The notes beneath the pieces were generated by a model. It was not told the DNA's origin, searched no databases, and saw only the letters and a list, made by a program, of their open reading frames with translations. Shown one piece after another: positions 46,017 to 56,510 of a stretch of DNA of 64,000 bases (position 1 is the first letter of the stretch; each line of letters begins with the position of its first letter). Origin of the DNA: Liolophura sinensis (Eukaryota > Mollusca > Polyplacophora > Chitonida > Chitonidae); NCBI RefSeq assembly GCF_032854445.1, contig NC_088296.1, positions 25,429,897 to 25,493,896 on the forward strand. Direction: 5' to 3'. The translations under genes and the position numbers were made by a program.

Positions 46017-46982
46017 CTGAATCAGATGTTTCACCATCAGATTGACATATAATTTAAAAAGTTCAAAGAATGTCACAACATATCATGACTTGAATTCCTC
46101 CAAACTGAATCAGATGTTTCACCATCAGATTGACATATAATTTAAAAAGTTCAAAGAATGTCACAACATATCATGACTTGAATTCCTCCAAACTGAATCA
46201 GACGTTTCACCATCAGATTGACATATAATTTAAAAAGTTTAAAGAATGTCACAACATATCATGACTTGAATTCCTCCAAACTGAATCAGATGTTTCACCA
46301 TCAGATTGACATATAATTTAAAAAGTTCAAAGAATGTCACAACATATCATGACTTGAATTCCTCCAAACTGAGTCAGACGTTTCACCATCAGATTGATAT
46401 ATAATTTAAAGTTCAAAGAATGTCACAACATATCATGACTTGAATTCCTCCAAACTGAGTCAGACATTTCACCATCAGATTGACATATAATTTAAAAAGT
46501 TTAAAGAATGTCACAACATATCATGACTTGAATTCCTCCAAACTGAATCAGACGTTTCACCATCAGATTGACATATAATTTAAAAAGTTCAAAGAATGTC
46601 ACAACATATCATGACTTGAATTCCTCCAAACTGAATCAGATGTTTCACCATCAGATTGACATATAATTTAAAAAGTTCAAAGAATGTCACAACATATCAT
46701 GACTTGAATTCCTCCAAACTGGATCAGACGTTTCACCATCAGATTGACATATAATTTAAAAAGTTTAAAGAATGTCACAACATATCATGACTTGAATTCC
46801 TCCAAACTGAATCAGGTGTTTCACCATCAGATTGACATATAATTTAAAAAGTTCAAAGACTGTCACAACATATCATGACCTGAATTTCTCCAAACTGAAT
46901 CAGACGTTTCACCATCAGATTGATATATAATTTAAAAAGTTCAAAGAATGTCACAACATATCACGACTTGAATTCCTCCAAA
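46017..46982. repeat. 88-bp minisatellite, 11 copies
   Basis: Unit contains CTGAATCAGATGTTTCACCA, TCAGATTGACATATAATTTA, AAAAGTTCAAAGAATGTCAC and AACATATCATGACTTGAATT. Copies vary at GATG/GACG and TTCAAAG/TTTAAAG in mosaic combinations, suggesting exchange between units. One copy has a 2-bp A deletion. Confidence 0.97.
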
Positions 46983-47329
46983 ATCCACACAATTTATGAC
47001 TTTATTCCAGAACTCATGACTCATGATTGCTCAATGATTTTGTTTTCATGACTCTAGAAACCATGAGTGCAGCTTCATGCACTCCATTTTACAGCTACAG
47101 CATTCAGTTCACATGGTTGTGGAACTGAACCCTGGTCTTGCATGTAAATGCCCTACACATCAAAATAGGCCATTTTGGAGTTTGTTCCACTTTCTTGCTG
47201 TGGATTTCAACTCCAAACAAATATATATTACCTCAAGAATTGTTCTTTTCATTGATATAGAAGACTTTATATAAATTAAGTGAAAAGTATCGTCAAAAGA
47301 TTTCCAACTCAAGCTCAGTTTTTTTCTGC

Positions 47330-47553
47330 CATTTATACTTTTAATGTTTTCGGAAACTAAAGATCACTTTTTCCTGCACTTAATACCTTTAAGGTTTTCA
47401 GAAATTAAAGACCAGTTCCTGCTACACTTAATACTTTCAAGGTTTTCGGAAATTAAAAACCGGTTTCAGCTGCACTTTACACTTTTAAGGTTTTGGGAAA
47501 CTTAAGTCCAGCTCCTGCTGCACTTTACACTTTTAAGGTACTTCGAAACTGCG
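47330..47553. repeat. Degenerate 47-48-bp repeat, about 4.5 copies
   Basis: Units share CACTTAATACYTTYAAGGTT, TTCRGAAAYTAAA and a CCAGYTCCTGCTG segment. They are strongly diverged, so this is an old array. Confidence 0.85.
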
Positions 47554-47904
47554 TGGATAAAAAAAAAATGTAATGAAATAAACCAATCCTTGACCACACA
47601 CCAAGGCCACAGGTACATGGATTCAAATCAAACTGATCAATACACTTTACCATGCGCAGTTTCTGTTTTATACTTTATAGTTCTAATTCTACCTTCTAGC
47701 TTTCGACTTCTTAAACAATCAGAATCAATCCAGGAGACATCAAAGCTTCTATTGTTGTGTAGTTGAAAGGCCCAGCACTGGGGTACGGGTTCTGCATTAA
47801 CTATCCTTCTTCAGAATGCCTTCTGAATTTGGAAATGGCTTGTCTGAGCTACACTCCTGTAAGTGTTTAAGTGCCATTCAGCCTTCACTAAAGTAACAGA
47901 AAGC

Positions 47905-48350
47905 TAAACTATGAAGTAAGGTCCATCATAAAGACAACCGATAACTATGCATAAAAATACTTTTGTTTATCTTGTTTATCAGATTTTTGTAAGAGTGTTG
48001 AAAGCTATCTGGTGGCCTTCATGGGCCATAAGATCCACGGTATCTAGGAACTATGACATGACATTACCTTTCTTGCCTGGTGTTCACCAGCAGAAAGGAA
48101 ACTTTGGGGAACATTATTTCAATAATCATTTACTCATAGACACAAAGAGTTATTCCAACATTAGCCGTGATTAGAGTTGGAAAGCCTTCCCGTGACGTTA
48201 AGAGTTTCTAATCTCTGATTCGTAAGGTCCAAATAAAGCCCACCTCAGAGTCTTTCACTATTTTCACAAAAATCTACAAAAAAGTAATCATAGCATATTT
48301 ATGCATAGTTCTAAGTGGTCTATTCAGTGACGCCTATTTCGACTTTTCCT
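47905..48350 (+). repeat. Unclassified dispersed repeat Y, copy 1
   Basis: Shares ordered blocks with about 59795-60058: TATGAAGTAAGGTYCATCAT, AAAATACTTTT, a TTATCAGATTTTTG-like string, GTGTTGAAAG, ATTTATGCATAGTT and a CTATTCAGTGACG-like string. Copy 1 is longer. Same orientation in both. No coding content recognised. Confidence 0.6.
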
Positions 48351-48477
48351 TTCAGTACCACAAGCAACAGTCAGTGTAAGGGCATAAAATCTGCACTTCG
48401 TTCAGTGGAGCGCATGTGCAGCTAGCTGTTCGTGCACCATGACTAAAGCCTGGACACCATAATTGCAATACAAACCT

Positions 48478-48603
48478 GGGCCCAGTTTCACAAAGTGGCG
48501 TACAACATTTTTTTATTGTACATTTGTCTCACAATATTCTGTACATCACTATGACCATACCACTGTCCTATACATGTAGGACATATTTGTGAAACTGGGA
48601 CCT
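48478..48603. mobile_element. Short inverted-repeat element of about 126 bp
   Basis: The left end GGGCCCAGTTTCACAAA and the reverse complement of the right end GGTCCCAGTTTCACAAA differ by one base. Flanking ACCT on both sides could be a target duplication. The interior is AT-rich. A CCCAGTTTCACAAA-ended palindromic repeat is, as I recall, common in marine invertebrate genomes; family name not assigned. Confidence 0.6.
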
Positions 48604-48684
48604 GCAGTACAAAAACACACAAGAGCTTGATAAGATTGCTCAATTCAGTTGTCCACAAATCAGTTCCAGGAAGACCAAATATTG

Positions 48685-49471
48685 CAAATTACACCCTCAT
48701 GTCAGCAAATTACACCCCCATGTCAGCAAATTACACCCTCATGTCAGCAAATCACACCTCATGTCAGCAACTTACACCCTCATGTCAGCAAATTACACCC
48801 TCATGTCAGCAACTCACACCTCATGTCAGCAACTTACACCCCCATGTCAGCAAATTACACCCTGATGTCAGCAACTTACACCTCATGTCAGCAACTTACA
48901 CCCTCATGTCAGCAAATTACACCCTCATGTCAGCAACTCACACCTCATGTCAGCAACTTACACCCTCATGTCAGCAGATTGCACCCTCATGTCAGCAGAT
49001 TACACCCTCATTTCAGCAGATTAAACCCTTATGTCAGCCAATTACACCCTCATGTCAGCAGATTACACCTCATGTCAGCAGATTTAACCCTCATGTCAGC
49101 AGATTACACCCTCATGTCAGCAGATTACACCCTCATGCCAGCAACTTACACCCTCATGCCAGCAACTCACACCTCATGTCAGCACCTCATGTCAGCAACT
49201 CACACCTCATGTCAGCAACTTACACCCTCATGTCAGCAACTTACACCCTCATGTCAGCAGATTACACCCTCATGTCAGCAGATTAAACCCTTATGTCAGC
49301 CAATTACACCCTCATGTCAGCAGATTACACCCTCATGTCAGCAGATACAATGTATGTCAGGAGATTACACCCTCATGTCAGCAAATTACACCCTCATGTC
49401 AGCAGATACAACCTCATGTCAGCAGATTACACCCTTATGTCAGGAGATTACACCCTCATGTCAGCAAATTA
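48685..49471. repeat. 20-21-bp minisatellite, about 38 copies, with higher-order repeat
   Basis: Unit ATTACACCCTCATGTCAGCA plus one base. A block with TTAAACCCTTATGTCAGCCA occurs near 49020 and again near 49283, about 262 bp apart. Mixed 20/21-bp units keep two plus-strand frames (219 and 277 codons) open by chance. Confidence 0.96.
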
Positions 49472-49590
49472 AGTTACATTAAAGAATCTGATATAATATT
49501 GGGGTGGTTTCAATGGCATACAGTAAACAGTGTTTACCACTGACCTCTTATTACTACACACAGTTTACAAAAATCTGTCCTGTGGTGTGA

Positions 49591-49834
49591 TTTTATTAAT
49601 AATTCTTTGACTCGTGTTTTATGCCATATTCAGGAATATTTCACTTATACCGCAGCAGCCAGTATTATGGTGGTAGGAAACCAGGCAGGTTGCTGGTTCT
49701 AACCTTCTAACCTTTCAGCCAGGGAGAAAGTCACTAAAAGCTTGATTTGAGCTCACAGCTTACTATCATTGGTGAGAGGCTCCTGGGTCATCACACCGTA
49801 CTGGTACCCTAACCATCTCGGCCACAGAGACACC
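49591..49834 (-). mobile_element. SINE family 1, diverged copy
   Basis: GTGTTTTATGCCATATTCAG, ATATTTCACTTATACCGCAG, AGTATTATGGTGGTAGGAAA and CATTGGTGAGAGGCTCCTGG are present, ending CTCGGCCACAGAGACACC. The tail and central parts are eroded. Confidence 0.85.
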
Positions 49835-50970
49835 AAATTACATCCTTAATGGTGACATGCATTGCCAGGTTTACAAAGAGTGTTAATGCCAACTTGCATT
49901 TAAAAACTGTATTACAAAATAAAAACAAAAAAAACCCTTTTATTTCTGCACATGCACTACTGAATGCTAAAATTTAAGGACAATTTTTTGTCTGATTTCC
50001 TGTTACACTAAAGATCCATTTGCCTGATATTAGATTTCATGTGGCTCCTTGACAACATTTTTTTTAAATATTGCAGCAGAGTTGAATTTTTTAATTTCCT
50101 TACTATAATTTTATCAGACATTTCATCAGATGTACTATATAAAATCTATGCAGGTCCTGTATCATTATTACAGATTATAATGACAAAAACTTTCCACTTT
50201 GGCCACCTTTTGACTAAAATCCCATGTACAATTTATTTAAAACATAACTTTCCTCTTTGGTTGTGTCTTTTTAAAATTTTTAGCAGAGAATGATCAGTAA
50301 CCCTGACATCATAAGGGTTTTATCATCTTGGAAATTATAAGCTTGTTAGGTCATGTAAAATTATTTTTGCACGAACCGAGCACACTTTGATGAAGTATTG
50401 CTGTAATAAAAGACTCTAAACAAGGGTATTTTGCATATCCATGACTTCCTCAACCTTTTCACATATAAAAGTGCAACTTAAGCACAATTCGAGTTTGGAG
50501 GCAAAACTACACTGGTTAGATTGCCTAGTTTCAGGGCTTCACAAAAAGTATAATTTTACCAGTCAAGACAAAATAATGCCTTCAGAACATGCTTGCATAA
50601 GTACCTTGCAAACATGTGAAAAGGTTGAAGAATTACAGTATACACAAACTCGTTCAAATTTCTTTCATTGCCCACAGAGAAAATTTTTATTTCCATTATA
50701 TACTGTGCTTGTCATACAAGTCTTTTTAATACTTAAGGCAATTGGCCAATTCTGATGATAGACAATTCATACAAAATCACATCGGAACAAAATATACACG
50801 TACTGTAAACACATATGGTAATAAAATATTTTACCATATTCTAGCACATTTTAATGTCACAGATAGTATATGGGAGTTCACCTGAATTCTCACAGTGCAA
50901 AACCCTTTTGCACTGATTCATTCTGCATTGAGTCAAGAGAGTTTTACAGATTTTTCCATTCCAGTAGACA
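49835..50970. other. Unique AT-rich sequence
   Basis: Two plus-strand frames, 50039-50293 and 50441-50755, are unrecognised. GTGCAAAACCCTTTTGCAC at about 50896-50914 is a perfect 8-bp-arm palindrome. Confidence 0.4.
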
Positions 50971-50971
50971 C

Positions 50972-51290
50972 TCAGTTTCTGTTGTCCTCTTCGATTTTAA
51001 TCTTGACATGTTCCTTGAAGGACACAAATGTCACATGACCCAATACAGTCTCATTTGTCAACGAGTAAAGCATTGAGCCGCGATCAATTCTGTCTGCTTG
51101 ATGCACAGCATTCACGCAGCTGTAGGAACGGCTTACTTTTGCCATTTCCAGCGAATAATGCCAGTCAACAAGACCAACAAATTTGTTTTTGTTGAGCGCA
51201 CCCTTGGCAACCGTAGCCAACTTTCGTGAGGGCCCTGGCCCTGCTGGCTGAGAATTTCTCCACACTGCTCCGATCCAGTCATCAAATAAT
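50972..51290 (-). CDS. Candidate coding exon(s), unidentified
   Basis: A minus-strand frame of more than 100 codons, running from about 51289 (LFDDWIGAVWRNSQPAGPGP) to a TGA at 50972, has balanced composition, including VDWHYSLEMAKVSRSYSCVN and HVKIKIEED. Within it, AAAA/GTAAGC at 51136 is a possible donor, so coding could end there. A second frame starting ATGACTGGATCG is also open up to the same donor. I recognise no domain. The absence of a clear acceptor and the two competing frames keep confidence low. The GC content is higher than in flanking sequence. Confidence 0.3.
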
Positions 51291-52074
51291 CAGCCGAGAG
51301 AGCGTGATCAGAGTTTCAGACACGTCGAGGCGCATGTTTACCAATATCAATTCTCAGATACCATAGTTTATACTCATTCAGGCTGAAATAACAAATAGAT
51401 TTCACTCAGGTTTCATGAATTTCAACATATGACACCTGTTATGCCTGATTTCAAAATCATAAATCATACACGCAACATGTGTGTTTTATAAAATTTTATG
51501 GCTGCATGACAAAAAAAATGAGTTATGAATCGCGCCAGTGGCATTTCAATTTCCGGCTGATCGACTGATCAACATGACTTAATGTTCGTCAGTTTTTTCA
51601 TTTGTCCATGTCAGTTGACAGCTGGACCATACAAAACCTCCATCAGTTCACAAGTGACCTCTGACTAAAATATCTCACCAATCAAAGCAAAGCTGCTCAT
51701 TCATGCCTAATCCTCTTCACTCAAGTCACCCGACACTTGATGGCAGAGATTTGTCAGATTTCCTCGTTTTTCAGTGGCTTAAACGTCACTCAACGCTACC
51801 GAGAGTATTTGTTTTCTTGGAATTCAAACTTGACGTCCAGTTAAGGCTAATCGCCTATGGTGCTGACCAATGATACTGATGCCCAGTCACCAACCAGATT
51901 ATAGACGCATGCTCAGAATACGGCATGATGAATCACCCTACAGCGTATGTGGTCTTCTTGGATAAATATATCCAGCGTTTCTTAGCCAGACTGTAGTATA
52001 AATTGTGGCAAAAAATGTGGACAATTTCATGCTCCAAAATTAAACATGCGAGTACATATAACTACTGACGACAT
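51291..52074. other. Unique sequence
   Basis: Nothing recognised. Confidence 0.4.
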
Positions 52075-52287
52075 ACCGTAACTGACCACAGTTTTCGTGC
52101 ATCACTCACTTGTTCATGTTTCCCGATTCTAATAGTTCTATGGAGTTTAGAAAGGTGTTTTGAAATTTGTTTGGGACACGGGATGATATTCTACTGGAAA
52201 ATTGTAAATTTCAGCACCAAAAATAATACTTTGTAACATTTAATTGCCTTTACTTTTGTGAGCGAAATGTTAGGCCATCTAAGGTAA
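52075..52287 (+). mobile_element. TIR element T, diverged copy
   Basis: Colinear with 21580-21802: TACCGTAACTGACCAC at the left, then GATTCTAATAGTTCTATGG, GATGATATTCTACTGGAAAA, AAATTTCAGCACCAAAAATA and ACTTTTGTGAGCGAAATG. The right end is degenerate (ATCTAAGGTAATT). Confidence 0.55.
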
Positions 52288-53125
52288 TTAAATGTTACCC
52301 TTGATAGTCTTCGCTAAGTAATAAAACCTTAAAGCTCTCAGTATGTGTATAGCCTGAATATTTAATTCACCTGATTTTGTCGGTCTGCAGTTGGACAGTT
52401 TCACTTTCTTGGTTTCAGTTAACGAGACAGTACAGCTATCACGGTTGAATGTAGGTCACAAGACCTAGAAATGTCAACCTGAAGGCTATACATTTGTGCA
52501 CATGAAATATACAGAACTTGAAGGGATTGATTGATTGATAGACTGAGTCATCAGGCTATATACTGCATCCCACCTTAGGTTTAGCCGTTAAAACGGCACA
52601 TTCGAAAGGACATAAAAGGACCTTAAAATGATACTTTTGATGCCAACACCTAAATTTAGCTGATAAGAAATCAATTAAACATTACAAAATCTCTTAACCG
52701 GCCTTACATGTACATGGTGGATGAATTAACCAATGAAAACCACGGAAAATGTGTCACCTGTGAAAAATGCTACACTTTTAAGTCCCAATTAGTCGAGTAT
52801 TTCAAACACGGCGCCATTAGGGGAATACCCACGTTCATGAAGGCAATCCTTTGTGGAATCATGTATAACTTTCTTTAAAATGGAAGTTAACTTTGGAAAT
52901 GTTCTTATCCTGCATCAGACAAAATTATCTGGACAACAATGGTCACATGGGGTATAGGGATACTCCTGCATCCTTCAGACGATGTCAAATGTGTCTGCTG
53001 AGTAGGTTATCTCCATTTGTTTGGTTGTGAATACAATGGTCACATCACTGAAGCATCGGTCTTCTGCACTGATTTGATGGGTCTTTTCAGGGTAAATTCA
53101 TCACATGGTTACTCAGCGATAACCA
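52288..53125. other. Unique sequence
   Basis: Nothing recognised. Confidence 0.4.
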
Positions 53126-53590
53126 CTCGGCTGACACCGCAACCAATATGAGGATTATTGACACCATATATCTCATAACCCCTGGGGCTTATTAATTTAG
53201 TGTTACTCAGTGACAGGATACGGAAATATATGGTGTTAGCAACCTTCATATTGGACTCGGCTGACACCTCAACCAATATGAGGATTATTGACACCATATA
53301 TCTCAAAACCTCTGGGGCTTATTAATTTAGTGTTACTCAGTGACAGGATATGGAAATATATGGTGTTAGCAACCTTCATATTGGACACAGCTGACACCGC
53401 AACCAATATGAGGATTATTGACACCATATATCTCAAAACCTCTGGGGCTTATTAATTTAGTGTTACTCAGTGACAGGATATGGAAATATATGGTGTTAGC
53501 AACCTTCATATTGGACACAGCTGACACTGCAACCAATATTTAGGTTACTGACACCATATATTTCCGTCTCCTATCACTGAGTAACGGTGT
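53126..53590. repeat. 130-bp tandem repeat of palindromic MITE-like units
   Basis: Units start at 53126, 53256, 53386 and 53516. Each has an arm CCAATATGAGGATTATTGAC then ACCATATAT, about 55 bases of centre, and a complementary arm ATATATGGTGTTAGCAACCT then TCATATTGG (about three quarters paired). The last partial unit is inverted: CATATATTTCCGTCTCCTAT then CACTGAGTAAC is the reverse complement of the unit centre. A diverged half-unit lies at about 53668-53715. Confidence 0.88.
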
Positions 53591-53836
53591 ACCTAATGAT
53601 ATCATTCAATCGGACCACTGTTGGCCAGGATTTACATGGTCTAGCTACGTATGTATTGTGACTTGATGAGGCATTATATCTCATAGCCTATGGGGCATAT
53701 TAATTTAGTGTTTTAATTATGCATCAATCAGCACTGTTTTACTTCTATACACTGGCCATTATTAATTTCTCTGAAATCACCACAAATTTGTTTTCATTGA
53801 GTCACCTCACTTAGCTACCATTAACTTCCTCTGACT

Positions 53837-53965
53837 GGTCGTACGTGGAAAGGTTTGTCAGCAACTTGCAGATGGTCATGAGTTAATTTTCACCCCGAGC
53901 TCTGACAGGTTTCCTCCAACCACAGTGCTGGCCGTCTTCGTATAAGTGAAATATTCTTGAGTACA
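53837..53965 (+). mobile_element. SINE family 1 fragment
   Basis: GGTCGTACGTGGAAAGGTTT, GTCAGCAACTTGCAGATGGT, CTGGCCGTCTTCGTATAAGT and GAAATATTCTTGAGTAC are present; the head and the AAATAAA tail are both missing. Confidence 0.85.
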
Positions 53966-54174
53966 GATTACAGTAAAGCATCAGCACAATAAAACTTCAG
54001 TGATTGGAAGTATAAATGCAGGCCTTAGTTTTTAAATCTGAACCCTTCATTTCAAAATTCCCTGAATCAACCTGTAATAGATGTTAATTATTTATATCTT
54101 CGATTTTTAACTTGACATCTTTTTTTATGGGACCTGGTATGAATTGTTTTTCTTTTTTTTTTTTTACATAAAGT

Positions 54175-54380
54175 GCCTCCCTCCATGGACAGAGATCTGT
54201 TTGCCATTCTAATACCTATATACACAAACTGTCACTTCATTAATGTCACTCGATCAAGTCCAAGCCGATACATTGTTGTCGTTGTATCATGCACCCATGG
54301 CAACCCTGTCACTACACGGTCACATCTTTGTTCAGAAACCATTCCTGTATTCCTCAATGTGACAGCTGTATGCACTACAG
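54175..54380 (+). CDS. Candidate coding exon, unidentified secreted-type sequence
   Basis: A pyrimidine run of about 18 bases ending ACATAAAG precedes 54175. The frame is open through ATG at 54184 and on to CACTACAG/GTAACA, a plausible donor at 54381. The peptide includes YTNCHFINVTRSSPSRYIVV and VFLNVTAVCTT, with two N-glycosylation sequons and several Cys. No family is recognised. The acceptor (AAAG) is weak and the 21-bp array begins 80 bases later, so this may be spurious. Confidence 0.27.
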
Positions 54381-54461
54381 GTAACACTGAAGATGTGCCT
54401 GAGGGTGACATTCGTGATTTCTGTCTGAATAGTATTGATGACAGGTTTACTCACGTCATGT

Positions 54462-55738
54462 GGAGCACACTGAGGGCACACGGGGGCACACTGAGGGCAC
54501 ACTACCTCACAGTGGCAAAGTGAGGGCACACAGGGGCACACTGAGGGCAGAAAAGGGGCACACTGAGGGTACACAGGAGCACACTGGGGGCACACTGAGG
54601 GCACACTACCACACAGTGGCAAAGTGAGGGGACACAGGGGAACACTGAGAGCAGAAAAGGGGCACACTGAGGGTACACAGGGGCACACTGAGTGCACACA
54701 GGGGAACACTGAGGGCACACTACCACACAGTGGCAAAGTGAGGGCACACAAGGGCACACTGAGGGCAGAAAAGGGGCACACTGAGGGTACACAGGGGCAC
54801 ACTGAGGGCACACAGGGGCACACTACCACACAGTGGCAAAGTGAGGGCACACAGGGGCACACTGAGGGCAGAAAAGGGGCACACTGAGGGTACACAGGGG
54901 CACACTGAGGGCACACGGGAACACTGAGGGCACACTACCACACAGTGGTAAAGTGAGGGCACACGGGCACACTCAGGGCAGAAAAGGGGCACACTGAGGG
55001 TACACAGGGGCACACTGAGGGCACACAGGGGCACACTGAGGGCACACAGGGGAACACTGAGGGCACACAGGGGCAGACAGGGCACAGTGAGGGCACCCAG
55101 GGGCACAGTGAGGGTACACAGGGAACACTGAGGGCACACAGGGGCACAATGAAGGCACACAGGGGCACACTGAAGGCACACAGGGGCACACTGATGGTAC
55201 ACAGGGGCACACTGATGGTACACAGGGGAACACTGAGGGCACACAGGGGAACACTGAGGGCACACAGGGGAACACTGAGGGTACACAGGGGCACGCAGGG
55301 GCACAGTGAGGGCACACAGGGGCACAGTGGGTGTACACAGGGAACACTGAGGGCACAGAGGGGCACAATGAAGGCACAGAGGGGCACAATGAAGGCACAC
55401 AGGGGCACGCTGAAGGCACACAGGGGCACGCTGAAGGCACACAGGGGCACACTGGTGGTACACAGGAGAACACTGAGGGCACACAGGGGCACAATGACTG
55501 CACACAGGGGAACACTGAGGGTACACAGGGGCACATGGGGACACTGAGAGTACACACAGGATAACTGAGGGCTCAAAGGTGCACAATGAGAGTACACAGG
55601 GGCAAACTGAGGGGGCACACTGAGGGCACACTAAGGGTACACACAGGATCACACACTGGGGTACACAAGGGCACACTGAGGGGACACAGGGACACAATGA
55701 GGGTACACGGGGTACAGTGGGGCACACTGCGGAACACT
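54462..55738. repeat. About 21-bp minisatellite with 104-114-bp higher-order units
   Basis: Unit GGGGCACACTGAGGGCACAC plus A. In the left third a longer block with CACTACCACACAGTGGCAAA and GGGCAGAAAAGGGGCACACT recurs five times (markers at 54511, 54615, 54729, 54832, 54943). The unit is three codon lengths times seven, so minus-strand Cys/Pro-rich frames up to 350 codons appear. These are not supported as genes. Confidence 0.96.
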
Positions 55739-55794
55739 GGCCACATTTAGGCCACACAACCAACATGATCACAGTAAATGACCTAAAAGAGTTC

Positions 55795-55990
55795 TAATCT
55801 AATTTGGCAAAGTTTGAGGTTTATTGTTTGGAACCATAGACATGGACCATGGAACCATACCATATTGGTATGTACCATAGACCTCTTCCTGATCTGGAAA
55901 AATGTAAGTTTCAATCAGCATAAAAAAGGATATATTCAGTAACTTGGCCAAATGCACATTTTGGGGTGGAATTTAGGACTCGCTGTAAAC
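55795..55990 (+). mobile_element. TIR element T, diverged copy
   Basis: Colinear blocks with 21580-21802: GTTCTAATCTAATTTGGCAA, TTTGGAACCAT, GATCTGGAAAAATGTAAGTT, AAATGCACATTTTGGGGTGG and AATTTAGGAC. A small internal doublet (ACCATAGACATGG / ACCATGGAACCATA) is inserted. It starts about 57 bp after the preceding minisatellite. Confidence 0.5.
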
Positions 55991-56240
55991 CCCTATCAGT
56001 CACACATGATGAACACTTTGAGAGCAAATTCAAATCGACCACAACAATGCTCTTGACCACATGACAAATTATCCTAACAATGACATCAAATGTTCCAAAA
56101 TTAAGGTTAGAATTAAATTAAGACATAAACTGAAAAGAAACTGAACAATACAGATGGTCTTGGCTGTGAAGATTTTGATATCTGGCCGACCTGTGGTCAT
56201 GGCCTACAATGTTTAAATACAGTTACCCTAGTTCTTCAAT
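55991..56240. other. Unique sequence
   Basis: Nothing recognised. Confidence 0.35.
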
Positions 56241-56510
56241 GGGGCCTCTGTGGACAAGCGGGGTATGAAGTCAGCATGACGCAATGACCCATGAGCCTCT
56301 CATAAATGTGGTCTCTGTGAGTTCAAATCCAGCTCATCCTGGATTCCTTCCAGGCTGTACATGGGAAAAGTCTTCCAGCAACTTGCGGATGGTCGTGGGT
56401 TTGCCCAGGGGTCTGCCCGGTTTCCTTCCACCATGAAGCTGACCACGTCGTTTACGTGAAATACTCTTCAGTACTGTGTAAAACACCAATCAAATAAATC
56501 AATAAATAAG
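56241..56510 (+). mobile_element. SINE family 1, full-length copy
   Basis: Starts GGGGCCTCTGTGGACAAGCG, B-box region GAGTTCAAATCCAGCTCATC, then CAACTTGCGGATGGTCGTGG, GTCTGCCCGGTTTCCTTCCA and the CAATCAAATAAATCAATAAA tail. The A-box region is mutated. Confidence 0.9.

Noticed and set aside
48627-49482. 219- and 277-codon overlapping plus-strand frames
   Set aside because: Both come from the 20-21-bp array, whose mixed unit lengths keep two frames open.
54720-55772. 350-codon minus-strand frame, Cys/Pro-rich
   Set aside because: It is the complement of the 21-bp minisatellite. The period is a multiple of three without stops, overlapping frames are equally open, and there is no start context or splice support.
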